Below are positions 11,641 to 23,425 of a stretch of DNA of 64,000 nucleotides, piece after piece. The notes beneath the pieces are model-generated. The model was not told where the DNA came from. It ran no database searches and saw nothing but the letters and a program-made list of their open reading frames with translations. The position numbers and the translations under genes were made by a program. Numbering within the stretch: position 1 is the first letter of the stretch; every line of letters begins with the position of its first letter. The DNA lies in NCBI GenBank assembly GCA_021613375.1, contig CM038716.1, positions 5,630,184-5,694,183 on the forward strand. The letters are read 5' to 3'. The stretch is from Megaleporinus macrocephalus (Eukaryota; Chordata; Actinopteri; Characiformes; Anostomidae).

Positions 11641-13765
11641 GCCAAGCGGGACCCTATCGGTGTATAAACCCCCTTGACCCGGCTCAGTCAAACTCCTCTT
11701 AGTGATATAAAATCTCTAGACATGGGCCCAGTCAAACTTTTCCTAGTTGTGTAGGTCCTTAGTGGTCTAAAGTCTCTTGCCCCACCAACCCAGTCAAACC
11801 CCTTCTAGTGACTTTAAATGTTCTCAGTCAGTGGTGGTGACCTCTTAGTGGTGTAAAGTGTCTTGACCTGTGGCCTAGTCCAACACCTGTTAGTAGTGTA
11901 AACTCTCTTGACCTGTGGCCTAGTCCAACTCCTCTTAGTGGTGTAAAATGTCTTAGCCTGTGGCCCAGTTAATCTTCCCCTAGTGGCGTAAAGTTTCTTG
12001 GCCTGTGGCCCAGTCAATCTCCACTTAGTGGTGTGAAGTGTCTTAAATTGTAGCCCAGTAAAGCTCCTCCTAGTGGTGTAAAGTCTCTAGACATGGGCCC
12101 AGTCAAACTTTTCCTAGTTGTGTAGGTCCTTAGTGGTCTAAAGTCTCTTGCCCCAGTCAAACCCCTTCTAGTGACTTTAAATGTTCTCAGTCAGTGGTGG
12201 TGACCTCTTGACCTGTGGCCTAGTCCAACTCCTCTTAGTGGTGTAAAATGTCTTAGCCTGTGGCCGATTCAATCTCCTCCTAGTGTTGTAAAGTCTCTTG
12301 GCCTGTGGCCCAGTTAATCTCCCCCTAGTGGCGTAAAGTTTCTTGGCCTGTGGCCCAGTTAATCACCACCTACTAGCGTAAAGTTTCTTGGCCTGTGGCC
12401 CAGTCAATCTCCACTTACTGGTGTAAAGTGTCTTAAATTGTAGCCCAGTAAAATTCCACCTAGTGGTGTAAAGTCTCTTGGCCTGTGGCCCAGTCAATCT
12501 CCACTTAGTGGTGTAAAGTGTCTTGAATTGTATCCCAGTAAAACTCCTTCTAGTGGTGTAAAGTCTCTTGGCCTGTGGCCAAGTCAAATTTTTTCTAAAG
12601 GTGGAAAGTCTTTTGGTCTGTGGCCCAGTCCAACTCCTCTTAGTGGTGTGAGGTCTTTTGGCCAGTTGCAAAGTCAATCGCCTCCTAGTGCTGTAAAGTG
12701 TCTTAACCTGTGGCCCAGTCAAACTCCTCCTAGTGGTGTAAAGTCTCTTAACCTGTGGTCCAGTCAAATTTTCCCTAGTGGTGCAAGGTCTCTTGGCCTG
12801 TGTTCCAGTCCAACAACTCATTGTGGTGTAGTCACTTGGCCTGTGGCCCAGTCAATCTCCTCCTAGTGGTGTAAAGTGTCTTGATCTGGGGTCCAGTCAA
12901 ATTTTCCCTAGTGGTGCAAGGTCTCTTGGCCTGTGTTCCAGTCCAACAACTCATTGTGGTGTAGTCACTTGGCCTGTGGCCCAGTCAATCTCCTCCTAGT
13001 GGTGTAAAGTGTCTTGACCTGTGGCCTAGTCCAACACCTGTTAAAAGTGTAAACTCTCTTGACCTGTGGCCTAGTTCAACTCCTCTTAGTGGTGTAAAAT
13101 GTCTTAGCCTGTGGCCCAGTTAATCTTCCCCTAGTGGCGTAAAGTTTCTTGGCCTGTGGCCCAGTCAATCTCCACTTAGTGGTGTGAAGTGTCTTAAATT
13201 GTAACCCAGTAAAGCTCCTCCTAGTGGTGTAAAGTCTCTAGACATGGGCCCAGTCAAACTTTTCCTAGTTGTGTAGGTCCTTAGTGGTCTAAAGTCTCTT
13301 GCCCCAGTCAAACCCCTTCTAGTGACTTTAAATGTTCTCAGTCAGTGGTGGTGACCTCTTGACCTGTGGCCTAGTCCAACTCCTCTTAGTGGTGTAAAGT
13401 CACCTGGCCTGTGTCCCAGTCCATCTCCTCCTAGTAGTGTAAAGTCACCTGGCCTGTAGCCCAGTCAATCTCTTCCTAGTGGTGTAAAGTTTCTTAATCT
13501 GTGGCCCTGTCCAATTCCTTCTAGTAGTGTAAAGTCACCTGGCCTGTGGCCCAGTCAATCTCCTTCTAGAAGTGTAATGTCTATTGGCCTGTGGCCTAGT
13601 CAGATTCCTCCCAGTGGTGGAAAGTGTATTAGCCTGTGGCCCAGTCAGACTCCTCATAGTGGGGTAAATCTCTTAGCCAGTGGCCCAGTAAAATTCCTCC
13701 AAGTGGTATAAGCTCTTTTGGCACCTGGCCCAGTCAGACCCTCCCTATAGTGTTGTAAAAACTGT
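11641..13765 (+). repeat. 45-bp minisatellite with a larger internal duplication
   Basis: The unit contains GCCTGTGGCCCAGTCAATCT, CCTCCTAGTGGTGTAAAG and TCTCTTG and is typically 45 bp, with many diverged copies (roughly 45). A composite segment with ACATGGGCCCAGTC, TTCCTAGTTGTGTAGGTCC and AAATGTTCTCAGTCAG occurs three times, near 11.71, 12.09 and 13.24 kb. An isolated diverged unit lies at about 14.05-14.11 kb. The minus-strand open frames (152 codons at most) are repeat artefacts. Confidence 0.92.
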
Positions 13766-14489
13766 TTTAATCCCTGCTGATGTCAAGATCATAACTGTCC
13801 TTTCTCTGTGTGCAATATGATGTTAGCCAACTTTGAAATTTATAAAACAATGTCACAGAAGAGTTAGAGTTCTCCTCCAGGTGTGCTGATGCTGAAGGTT
13901 CCCATTTTAAGAAGGGGCTGGCGTCAGGTCTTGGAGGAAACATGTGCTAGCCTTCATCTTCCCAGCTTGGCAGCATCATGTGATAGGTAGAGATTGAGCT
14001 GGAGGGTGGAACTGGCAATAACTAAAATAGCCAGTGCCAAACTCCCCTGTGGGCAAAGTCTATCAGTCAGCGGCCCGGCCAAATTCCTCCCAGTGGTGTA
14101 AAGTCTCTTGGCAGGGAAAATACTGGTCATCTGAATAAACAGGTTTTCTTTGGGGACTATTTTAGAGTTGGACGTCTGGTTCCCATCACCACCACTGCGA
14201 ACAGTCCTACTCCAGAATCGAGCCTTTCACACAAGTGTGTGGGAATTTTAGGAAAAGACATTTAAGCTGCTAGCGATCTTTCACGCTTCACACGTCCGGA
14301 AACTTGTTTTAACCATTGCAGCAAGTTCCACTGAAACGGATGTAATTTTACTGAGTAAAAGCTGGCGTGACTGAGCCTTTATACACCCACCAGAGAGTGA
14401 GGAGCTGGAGTGATTTATAAAGGGATGAGTGGGTATGTTTAAGCTCTGATTAATTAGTCTGCTATCACTGTTAATGAACAAATACAGAT

Positions 14490-14520
<31 letters not shown>

Positions 14521-14580
14521 GGGAACACCCAGACAGCGCTGAGGCTCTGCAACTCTCTGATCACTGCTTGATCTCCTCTT
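13766..14580. other. Intron 4 sequence with one outlying 45-bp unit
   Basis: Mostly unique sequence. One minisatellite-like unit lies at 14050-14115 and a short GA run at 14490-14522. No gene was seen. Confidence 0.6.
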
Positions 14581-15390
14581 TCTGACCTGAACTCTTTCTT
14601 CTTTTCCTTTCATCACCTTTCATTCTCTCATACCTCATTTCCCTCCTCTGTTTCCTCTTCTCTCATCCTCTCCTTTTTAATTATCATCTCTTCTATCTGC
14701 CTCCTTTCTCTTCTCCTCCATTATTTCCTGTGTGCTTATCTCTTCTTTTCATGTCTTTCTCTTCTCCTCTCATGTTTTCTTTCCTTTTTCCTCTCTACTC
14801 TTCTGTTTTCATCTTCCTCTTTTTTTTGCCTCTCCACCTCATCTCCCTCCTCTCCTCCTCCGTTCTTATCTCCCTCCTCTCCTCTTATCCCCTCTTCACT
14901 CCTCTTTATTCTTCTCTCTCCTCCTGACCTCTCTTATTTCATCTCTCCTTTCTTGTGTCTCTCCTCTCCTACTCCTTTCTCGTCTTTTCACTTCTCCGTT
15001 CCTTCCCTCTTTTCTGTTTTCCCCACCCTCTCCTCTCTTTCCTCTCATGTTTTATTTCCCTCACTCTTCTCCTTTCTTTCTAGTCCTTTAACTTATTCTA
15101 TGTTTTATTTCTCCTCCTCCATTCCTCTTCTCTTCTCTCCTCATTTCTCCTCTTATCCTCTCTCCTCTCTTCTTTATTATCATAACTTCTCCTGACCTGT
15201 CCTCTTTCATCTCCTCTCCTCTCCTCCTTTCTTGTTTCTCTCCTCTCCTACTCCTTTCTCATCTTTTCACTTCTCTACCATTTCCTTCTCCTTTTCTTCC
15301 CCTCTTTTCTTCTATTTTCTTCATGCTCTCTCCTCTCCTCCTATCTTATCTCTCTCATCTCTCTCCTTTCTCCTCCTCTGTTCCTCCACA
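14581..15390 (+). repeat. Polypyrimidine tract (CTCCTCT-rich), about 0.8 kb
   Basis: Irregular CTCCTCTCTTTC sequence with loosely repeated blocks. For example, TCTCCTCTCCTACTCCTTTC occurs at about 14960 and 15238. The Ser/Leu/Phe-rich frames here are low-complexity artefacts. Confidence 0.9.
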
Positions 15391-15499
15391 GCTGGCCCAG
15401 TGGTCCTTCTTCACTCTGGCAGTGTGATCAGTGCCTGTGGAGAGAGCAGTCTGTTTGTCTTCTACCTGCTCGCCTCCTGCTGCTTTACTGATGGAGCGC

Positions 15500-15521
15500 T
15501 CTGTGTGTGTGTGTGTGTGTG

Positions 15522-15561
<40 letters not shown>

Positions 15562-15595
15562 TGTGTGTGTGTGTGTGAGAGAGAGAGTGTGTGTG
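15500..15595 (+). repeat. (GT)n microsatellite
   Basis: About 95 nt of GT repeats with occasional GAGC and GAGT interruptions, ending in a GA run. Confidence 0.93.
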
Positions 15596-15679
15596 ACAGT
15601 CTGATAGATACAACCCTGCGAGCCTCACCAGAGGAGCAGGAGGACCGAAGCGGGCAGACACATCACAATACAATCAAAT

Positions 15680-15905
15680 ACTACGATAGAGAGAGACCGA
15701 GACAGAGAGAGAGAGAGAGAGAGATAAAGAAAAAAGTAAAAGGAAGAAAAGAAAGAAGAGGAAAGAAAGAGGAAAGAGAGAGGAAAGAGAGAAGAGGAAA
15801 GAGAGAAGAGGAAAGAGAGAAGGAGAGCCACATAAACACTGAAAGAGAGAGGAAGAAAAGAGAGGAGGAGAGAAATAGAAAGGGATGGTTGACAGAATGA
15901 GAGAA
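15680..15905. repeat. Polypurine GAGAGA/GGAAAGA tract
   Basis: GA-rich sequence with GGAAAGAGAGAAGA repeats at about 15765-15825. It lies close to the CT-rich tract of 14.6-15.4 kb but on the opposite strand. Confidence 0.88.
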
Positions 15906-16244
15906 GGAACAAACAGAGCGTAAAGAAGAGAGATACAGCTTTATGTGTGTTGATGTTCATTTCAGTAGATTAAACCATGTTTAGCCCAAACGTCTTTAAT
16001 CATATCTCTTTCTCTCCCTAACTTCCTCCCCCCCCCCCTCTCTCTTTCTCCCTCTCTCACTGTTTTTTCCACTTGGCAGACTGAGCAGTGCTCGAGTTGG
16101 AATGAGTTTGGAGGAGAATTGGTGTGAGATTCTGCAGAATAAACAGGAGACAGACAGACAGACAGACAAAGGTAAAAATCTATTTAAGGTTCTAGATTGT
16201 TGAACTGCTTTGTCCCATTCAAAAACATCAAAACAGAGATTTAT
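15906..16244. other. Intron 4 sequence, no gene seen
   Basis: Contains a short C-run with CT tract at 16020-16065 and a short (ACAG)n at 16149-16168. Confidence 0.6.
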
Positions 16245-19200
16245 TCTGCCCCCACTACAAAATCCAAAATACCATCACTCTTCAGCATCGTAATTCACCA
16301 AGAAGCACAATTATAGTCCAACAAATACTATTATCCTTCAAAAACACCACCATTTTCCACATAATACCATCGCTATACAGCAAATATGGTTCCGCTCTAA
16401 AATCATTAGCCAACAAAAAACATCTTTCTCCAAGTCCATAATTTTGCAAATTCTCCAAATAATACCATCATTCTCCAAAGAACATTATTATTCACCAACA
16501 AACACCCTAATGTTTCATTAATAATTATATATAATTAACCTTCATCTTACATCATCATTACCCTCCATCATTCTCCACTAAACACCATCATTCACCAAAA
16601 CACTAGTGTTCTTCACCAAACACCATTATTCTCCACTAAACACCATCATTCTCCACTAAGCACCATCATTCACCAAAACACTAGTGCTCTTCATAAAACA
16701 CCATCATTCTTCACCAAACAACATCATTCTCCACTAAACACCATCATTCACCAAAAACACCAGTATTCTCCACTAAGCACCATCATTATCCACTAAACAC
16801 CATCATTCACCAAAAACACCAGTATTCTCCACTAAGCACCATTATTATCCACTAAACACCATCATTCTCCACTAAACACCATCATTCTCCACTAAGCACC
16901 ATCATTCTCCACTAAGCACCATCATTCACCAAAAACACCAGTATTCTCCACTAAGCACCATCATTATCCACTAAACACCATCTTTCACCAAAAACACCAG
17001 TATTCTCCACTAAGCACCATTATTATCCACTAAACACCATCATTATCCACTAAACACCATCATTCACCAAAAACACCAGTATTCTCCACTAAGCACCATC
17101 ATTCTCCACTAAACACCATCATTCACCAAAAACACCAGTGTTCTCCACTAAGCACCATCATTCACCAAAAACACCAGTATTATTTACCAAAAACCATCAC
17201 TCTCCACTAAGCACCATCATTCTCCACTAAACACCATCATTCACCAAAAACACCAGTGTTCTCCACTAAGCACCATCATTCTCCACTAAACACCATCATT
17301 CACCAAAAACACCAGTATTCTCCACTAAGCACCATCATTATCCACTAAACACCATCATTCACCAAAAACACCAGTATTATTTACCAAAAAACATCATTCT
17401 CCACTAAGCACTATCATTCACCAAAAACACCAGTATTATTTACCAAAAACCATCATTCTTCACTAAGCACCATCATTCACCAATAAGACCAGTATTCTCC
17501 ACTAAGCACCATCATTTACCAAAAGCACCAGTATTATTTACCAAAAACCATCATTCTTCACTAAGCACCATCATTCACCAATAACACCAGTATTCTCCAC
17601 TAAGCACCATCATTCACCAAAAACACCAGTATTATTTACCAAAAACCATCATTCTCCACTAAGCACCATTATTCACCAATAACACCAGTATTCTCCACTA
17701 AGCACCATCATTTACCAAAAGCACCAGTATTATTTACCAAAAACCATCATTCTTCACTAAGCACCATCATTCACCAATAACACCAGTATTCTCCACTAAG
17801 CACCATCATTTACCAAAAGCACCAGTATTATTTACAAAAACCATCATTCTTCACTAAGCACCATCATTCACCAATAACACCAGTATTTTCCACTAAGCAC
17901 CATCATTCACCAAAAACATCAGTATTATTTACCAAAAACCATCATTCTCCACTAAGCACCATTATTCACCAAAACACCATCATTCACCAATAACACCAGT
18001 ATTATTTACCAAAAACCATCATTCTCCACTAAGCATTATCATTCACCAATAACACCAGTATTATTTACCAAAAACCATCATTCTCCACTAAACACCATCA
18101 TTCTCCACTAAACACCATCATTCTCCACTAAGCACTATCATTCACCAAAAGCACCAGTATTATTTACCAAAAACCATCATTCTCCACTAAGCACTATCAT
18201 TTACCAAAAGCACCAGTATTCTCCACTAAGCACTATCATTCTCCACTAAACACCATCATTCACCAAAAACACCAGTATAATTTACCAAAAACCATCATTC
18301 TCCGCTAAGCACCATCATTCACCAAAACACCATCATTCACCAATAACACCAGTATTATTTACCAAAAACCATCATTCTCCACTAAGCACTATCATTCACC
18401 AAAAACACAGTATTATTTACCAAAAACCATCATTCTCCACTAAACACCATCATTCTCCACTAAGCACTATCATTCACCAAAAGCACCAGTATTATTTACC
18501 AAAAACCATCATTCTCCACTAAGCACTATCATTCACCAAAAGCACCAGTATTATTTACCAAAAACCATCATTCTTCACTAAGCACTATCATTTACCAAAA
18601 GCACCAGTATTATTTACCAAAAACCATCATTCTCCACTAAGCACCATCATTCACCAATAACACCAGTATTCTCCACTAAGCACCATCATTCACCAATAAC
18701 ACCAGTATTATTTACCAAAAACCATCATTCTCCACTAAACACCATCATTCTCCACTAAGCACTATCATTCACCAAAAGCACCAGTATTATTTACCAAAAA
18801 CCATCATTCTCCACTAAGCACTATTATTTACCAAAAGCTCCAGTATTATTTACCAAAAACCATCATTCTCCACTAAGCACTATCATTTACCAAAAGCACC
18901 AGTATTCTCCACTAAGCACCATCATTCTCCACTAAGCACTATCATTTACCAAAAGCACCAGTATTCTCCACTAAGCACCATCATTCTCCACTAAGCACTA
19001 TCATTTACCAAAAGCACCAGTGTTCTCCACTAAGCACTATCATTCAACAAAAACACCAGTATTATTTACCAAAAACCATCATTCACCAAAAGCACCAGTG
19101 TTCTTCACCAAACACCATCATTCTCCATCAAACACCATCATTCACCAAAAGCACCAGTGTTCATCAAACACCATCATTCTCTAAAAATCATCATTCTTCA

Positions 19201-19350
19201 CCACATACTATCATTCTCCAAAAAACACCATTATTCTCCAAAAAACACCATAATTATCTAACAAACACCATACTTCTTCACCAATCATCATTACACCTCA
19301 ACAAAAACCATAATTCTTCACCAAATATCACCATTCTCAAACATTATGCT
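16245..19350 (+). repeat. Compound minisatellite CACCATCATT, about 3.1 kb
   Basis: Built from three related modules: CACCATCATTCTCCACTAAG (20 bp), CACCATCATTCACCAAAAA (19 bp) and CACCAGTATTATTTACC followed by AAAAA. They combine into 39-40-bp and longer composite units. Copies at both ends (before about 16.56 and after about 19.1 kb) are much more diverged than the core. Stop codons interrupt all frames. It ends within about 260 nt of the exon 4 donor, downstream on the coding strand. Confidence 0.94.
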
Positions 19351-19608
19351 CCACCAGATAGCATCATCTTCCACCACCGTTCCTCTCCAATAAACAACTT
19401 AATTTTTCAACAGCATCACTTCCCACCAATCACCATCATTCTCCACTAAACACCAAACATTTCTAACAAACACCAACATTTGACACCAAATGCAGCCGTT
19501 CTACAAGAGCTTCACTCTCACTCACTGGAAAATCTCAGCAATACCAGAACCACCCACTGCATTCCGAGGCAGTTTCACGCGTTCTAGATATCTCTGAAAC
19601 GCTCTCAC

Positions 19609-19793
19609 CTGTTCTAGAATGGTCTGGAGTCGCTCAGGCTCCAGGTCGATGACGAACTTTTTCTCCTGGCGCCGGTCGAGGTCCTCTAGAAGGCGGCGGT
19701 AGCCAGCGTCGTTGAAGTTCTCCACGCAGATGGCGCTCACCTGCCAGCCGTTCTGGCCCGCCTTCTCCATGATGGCCTGCAGGATGGCATATC
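19609..19793 (-). CDS. gria4: gria4 exon 4 (amino-terminal domain)
   Basis: This 185-nt exon opens with the two bases that finish the Gly codon split from exon 3 and reads [11 protein letters not shown], then ICVENFND, then [12 protein letters not shown], ending LEQ. The acceptor is tgtag and the donor is gtgagagc. The length equals what I expect for GluA4 and lacks the four extra codons I recall for GluA2. One difference from the mammalian proteins I remember is Leu-Glu-Pro where they have Cys-Glu-Ile after VID. The exon sits between a long minisatellite of about 3 kb (16.2-19.4 kb, downstream on the coding strand) and the 39.7-kb intron 3 upstream. An apparent open frame continuing past the donor is intron. 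Confidence 0.95.
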
Positions 19794-20400
19794 CTACACC
19801 ATTACACAGACGCAGACACACAGAGTGGGAAGTTTGGGTTAAGCACACAAACCTGGCTGTTGTTACATGGGCAGCTTCCTACACCATGCATCATATTTTG
19901 GATCGTTGCCTAGTTACCTGCTCCAGTCGCCCCCGGCATCCTGTCAGCCTTGGCTGTGGACATACTGAGGCCGGGTATGTGTGTTACAGAGGCCAAGAGC
20001 AACAGATGGCCTCTAAACTGCCTCTTAGTTTCACTGCTGGAGCAATCTGTCCATCAGTGTGTGTGTGTGTGTGTCTAATCTAATATTCGGTATGTGTGTG
20101 TGTGAGTGTGAGTGTGTTGTCCTTCCCAAACTGACATACGGAACATCAGTGTCGTACCTGCCAGTGATTAATTTCCTGCAGTGCTTTTCAAAAGCAGCCC
20201 AGACAGAATGATACGCAGCTATGTGTATATTTATACAGCAGTTAGTTCCAGCAACACAATCTGATTGGTTGACAAGCACTCCTTTTACTACACCTGTATA
20301 ATTCAAGTAACTTATTTTATGCTATGTCTAACCATAAGTAAGTTTCTACAAATGTCAACCTCTTAATTCCACTATATATAAATATATATATATAAATATA
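19794..20400. other. Intron 3 near exon 4, no gene seen
   Basis: Unique sequence with short GT runs at 20057-20076 and 20094-20116 and AT-rich sequence from 20370. No exon was recognised. Confidence 0.55.
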
Positions 20401-20404
20401 TATA

Positions 20405-20727
20405 TAGTGGTCACGATTCAATATATCGCCATATATTGTGATACTGCAAGTAAAGTAATATACTGAGATTTTTCAAATCCTACTATTAAAACACACCACT
20501 GTATGAACAGGTTTATCAATGCTTACAATAGCATTGCGCCCTTGTGCTGCTTGTTAATGTTGGAGTGGAGCTGAAAATGGATTACAACACTGCCATCTAG
20601 TGGTCAGTGAGTCACTGTCTGCCAGGAATCTGTGTATCGATACTATTTCTTTGATAATCAATAGAGTATCACTAAACATAATATCCCGATATTCGATATG
20701 TACAATATTTTCTTACACCCCTAACAT
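20405..20727. mobile_element. hAT-like non-autonomous remnant
   Basis: Begins GGTCACGATTCAATATATCG and ends near GATATGTACAATATTTTCTT then ACACCCCTAA. The CGAT/ATCG-rich ends and the terminal TTAGGGGTGT (read inverted) are typical of fish hAT-type elements. Exact ends are uncertain. Confidence 0.5.
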
Positions 20728-21445
20728 ATATATAATATATAAATATATATGTATATGCATCTATATGCACTTACCATATAGGAGCACTTGTAGTTCTCCC
20801 CTTAAAGACTGTAGTTCATCTGATTCACTGCATACATTGTTTATCCCCTTTCACCCTGTTCTTTAATGGTCAGGACCCCCACAGGACCACCACAGAGCAG
20901 GTACTTCTAGGGAGTGAGTCTGGAGTCTGCTGCTGGAGTGTTTAAACACCTCAGTGTCACTGCTGGACTGAGAATAGTCCACCAACCAGCAACATCCAGC
21001 CCACAGTGTCCTGTGGGCAGCGTCCTGTGACCACTTATGAAGGACTATAGAATGGCCAACACAAACTGTGCAGCAGCAGATAAGTTTTGTCTCTACATGG
21101 TGGACCAGCAAGGTGTCTAATAGAGTGGACAGTGAGTGGACACACTGTTTAAAAACTACTGCTGTGTCTGATCCACTCACATCAGCACAACACACACTAA
21201 TACACCACCACCACCTCATCACTGGAGCGCTGGGAATGACCCACCACCTAAATTATGCCTGCTCTGTGGTGGTCCTGTGGGGGTCCTGATCATTAAAGAA
21301 CTGGGTATTAAAGTATACAGAGAATCAGATGAACTACAGTCTGTAAGTGGAGCTCCTCCACTTATGGTCAGTGGAGGTGATACAGTGGACAGTGTGTGTA
21401 GGTACGAGGAGGTGGTTTTAATGTTATGGCTGATCTGTGTATATA
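20728..21445. mobile_element. Long inverted-repeat DNA element, about 0.7 kb
   Basis: The left arm (about 20772-20905) has AGACTGTAGTTCATCTGATT and GGTCAGGACCCCCACAGGA. The right arm (about 21250-21440) has the reverse complements, including GGTCCTGTGGGGGTCCTGA and AATCAGATGAACTACAGTCT. The right end finishes TTATGGCTGATCTGTGTATA. The left terminus is missing and replaced by TA-rich DNA. I recall this repeat as abundant in otophysan fish. The 119-codon frame in it is not a gene. Confidence 0.75.
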
Positions 21446-22046
21446 TCCACTCTTTATTTATTTCTACACAAATGTTGAGATAAAGTTTAATATCCAATAA
21501 TCTGTGTAGTACAAAAACACAACTCGGGAGTATTTAGGACTGACAGTAGATGATTAATGCTTGTTTAGTGATTTCAGTCGATTTCACAGTCCAGTATAGT
21601 GGACATCAGAACTATTCTAATGAAATTTTGGAATATTAACTTATTTGTTAATAAGAGTGTAACAGACCCAAACAAGGAACGACACATTTCACAATCCACA
21701 TTTTTCTGTATGTAGATTTATGTGTAATATTATTAATATACTCATAAATCTATACAATTTATAATATGGTGTATGTAATGTTTTTCCCATCAGCGACCAG
21801 GATTGTTTTAGTCTTTCATTATGCTGTGATACATTAATGTAAATCAATGTATAAAGAAATATAAATATCTCCAAAATAGTAACATTCAGTATAAGTAAAT
21901 GTAAAAGGGGTTTTAATGTACTTGGTTTTGGAGCATTTCTATTGGTCCAGTCATCATGAAACTTTTACAGGACATAAAGAAGAGTGGTTGCGTTCAAATT
22001 AGATAGAAAAATGAAAATCAACAAAAATTGAGATATATTTTCCTTT

Positions 22047-22092
<46 letters not shown>

Positions 22093-22100
22093 TTAAATAA
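21446..22100. repeat. AT-rich intron 3 with inverted MITE piece and (ATT)n
   Basis: At 21935-21975 the words GGAGCATTTCTATTGGTCCA and CATCATGAAAC are the inverse of the MITE core at 5.3 and 48.9 kb. An (ATT)n run spans about 22054-22090. No gene. Confidence 0.7.
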
Positions 22101-22119
22101 TGTTTTAGGAGATACTCAT

Positions 22120-22385
22120 GGTTCTGTCACGCCCTGCCTGTTCCCTCTATCTGGTCTCGTCTGTCTATGTTCATGTTTACATTCCCTTGTCCTTCCCATG
22201 TGTATTTGTTTACGTTCCCAGTCATGTCGTTATGTTTTGTCATGTGATCCGTGTCTCTGCCCTCCACCTGTTCCTAGTCTGCGCCTCCTCTCATTGTAAA
22301 CAGGTGTTTCTCGTTCCCTCTTGTTATCCTGTGTATATATTACCTCTGTTTTCCTTCCTGCTTTGTAGAAAACACGTTACAGGTT
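22120..22385. mobile_element. LTR-like fragment beginning TGTCACGCCCTG
   Basis: The start TGTCACGCCCTGCCTGTTCC followed by pyrimidine-rich sequence with repeated GTTTAC/GTTCCC words resembles LTR starts of fish Gypsy-type elements as I remember them. No partner LTR, coding region or clear end is visible. Confidence 0.35.
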
Positions 22386-22494
22386 CATGGACCCAGACAT
22401 CAGAACACTCTCTTAACAGATTCAGGTCAGCTACCAGCCTACAGTGAGATTCTTCTGTAGAGTATAAAAATATCTTTCACAACAACATATTTGT
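22386..22494. repeat. Dispersed repeat family D, copy 1 (interrupted)
   Basis: Contains AGGTCAGCTACCAG and TTCTTCTGTAGAGTATAA, ending ACAACATATTTG. The continuation ATATTCATCCTCAGTTTGG resumes at about 22963, after an inserted element. Other copies are at about 24930-25130 and 28740-29110. Confidence 0.75.
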
Positions 22495-22962
22495 TAGGGC
22501 TGGGTTTCGCCACTGATTTCCCTGATTCACAAGGTCCGGATTCAATTCGATTTCCGATTCGATTTGATTAAATTCAATATCGATTCATTTAGGGATATTT
22601 CAGTTACAATAATATGTTTTGTTTGAATATGAAGAGAGATTTTCAGAGAACACTCAACCTACCATTACTAAAAACATTAGTGTTTATATGTTTATATTCA
22701 CCGTATTTGGCCACACCCACTTTCAAGCATGTGTTTGTTCCGCCTTTGTGTTAGAACTTCAGCTCAGTTAACCAAAATGAATACAGTTACATGGGAGGAG
22801 ACCAGAGAGACAGTAAGAATTTCAAATGGGACAACAATGTCTCATCCAAGGTTAATAACACAGTGGGTGGTTTTGGAATGCTAATTTTAAAGATCGATCT
22901 CGGGTTTATACAAATCGATATCGGAACATTCAAATGAAGAATTTTTTAAACACACCCCTAAT
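22495..22962. mobile_element. hAT-like insertion with TTAGGG/CCCTAA ends
   Basis: The left end TTAGGGCTGGG and right end ACACACCCCTAA are inverted. The interior has repeated CGATTCGATT and ATCGATATCG words. It interrupts dispersed family D, whose uninterrupted copies at 25.02 and 28.84 kb read ACATATTCATCCTCAG across the site. Confidence 0.6.
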
Positions 22963-23425
22963 ATTCATCCTCAGTTTGGCCCATGTTTCTTATGCATGCA
23001 TAAAAGCCCATACGGGTCTAGTCCAGTCTGAAAACCTGTTTATATTATATTATTTTCTAAAATGCGGTTTTGATATCCATTAAACACAGGAGACCTAATG
23101 TCCAGTACACTCGACACTAAATTTTATTCTGTAACCGGCGACCATCCCTTGATCTCCAATGAGAGTCGCCAAAGGAAGTACTTGAGCCTTAAGTGCTGAT
23201 GACTGCCATCAGAGATAGCGGCAGGAGATCAACAGCCCCGATAAAGAACGGGAAGATGACAAGAGCCGCGAGGGCACGAGGACAAAACCTGTGCCGCAGT
23301 AATGAAGGTGAACATGTTCTCTGCAACCCTGACTCCTGCCTCGAGCGCCTGTCCCTCCCTCGGGGTAGAATCCGTTTCCCAGAAAAGAAAGAAAAAAAAT
23401 TGTGTATTATGTTATTCAGTACGTG
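22963..23425. other. Intron 3 sequence, family D tail then unassigned
   Basis: The first 100 nt continue family D (AAAGCCCATACGGGTC, AAAACCTGTTTATATT). From 23130 to 23420 a GC-richer stretch carries a 114-codon frame that I do not recognise. No conserved domain or splice context was seen, so I do not call a gene. Confidence 0.45.

Noticed and set aside
16245..19350. CRISPR-like array
   Set aside because: Units are contiguous variants with no unique spacers, and the context is a vertebrate intron.
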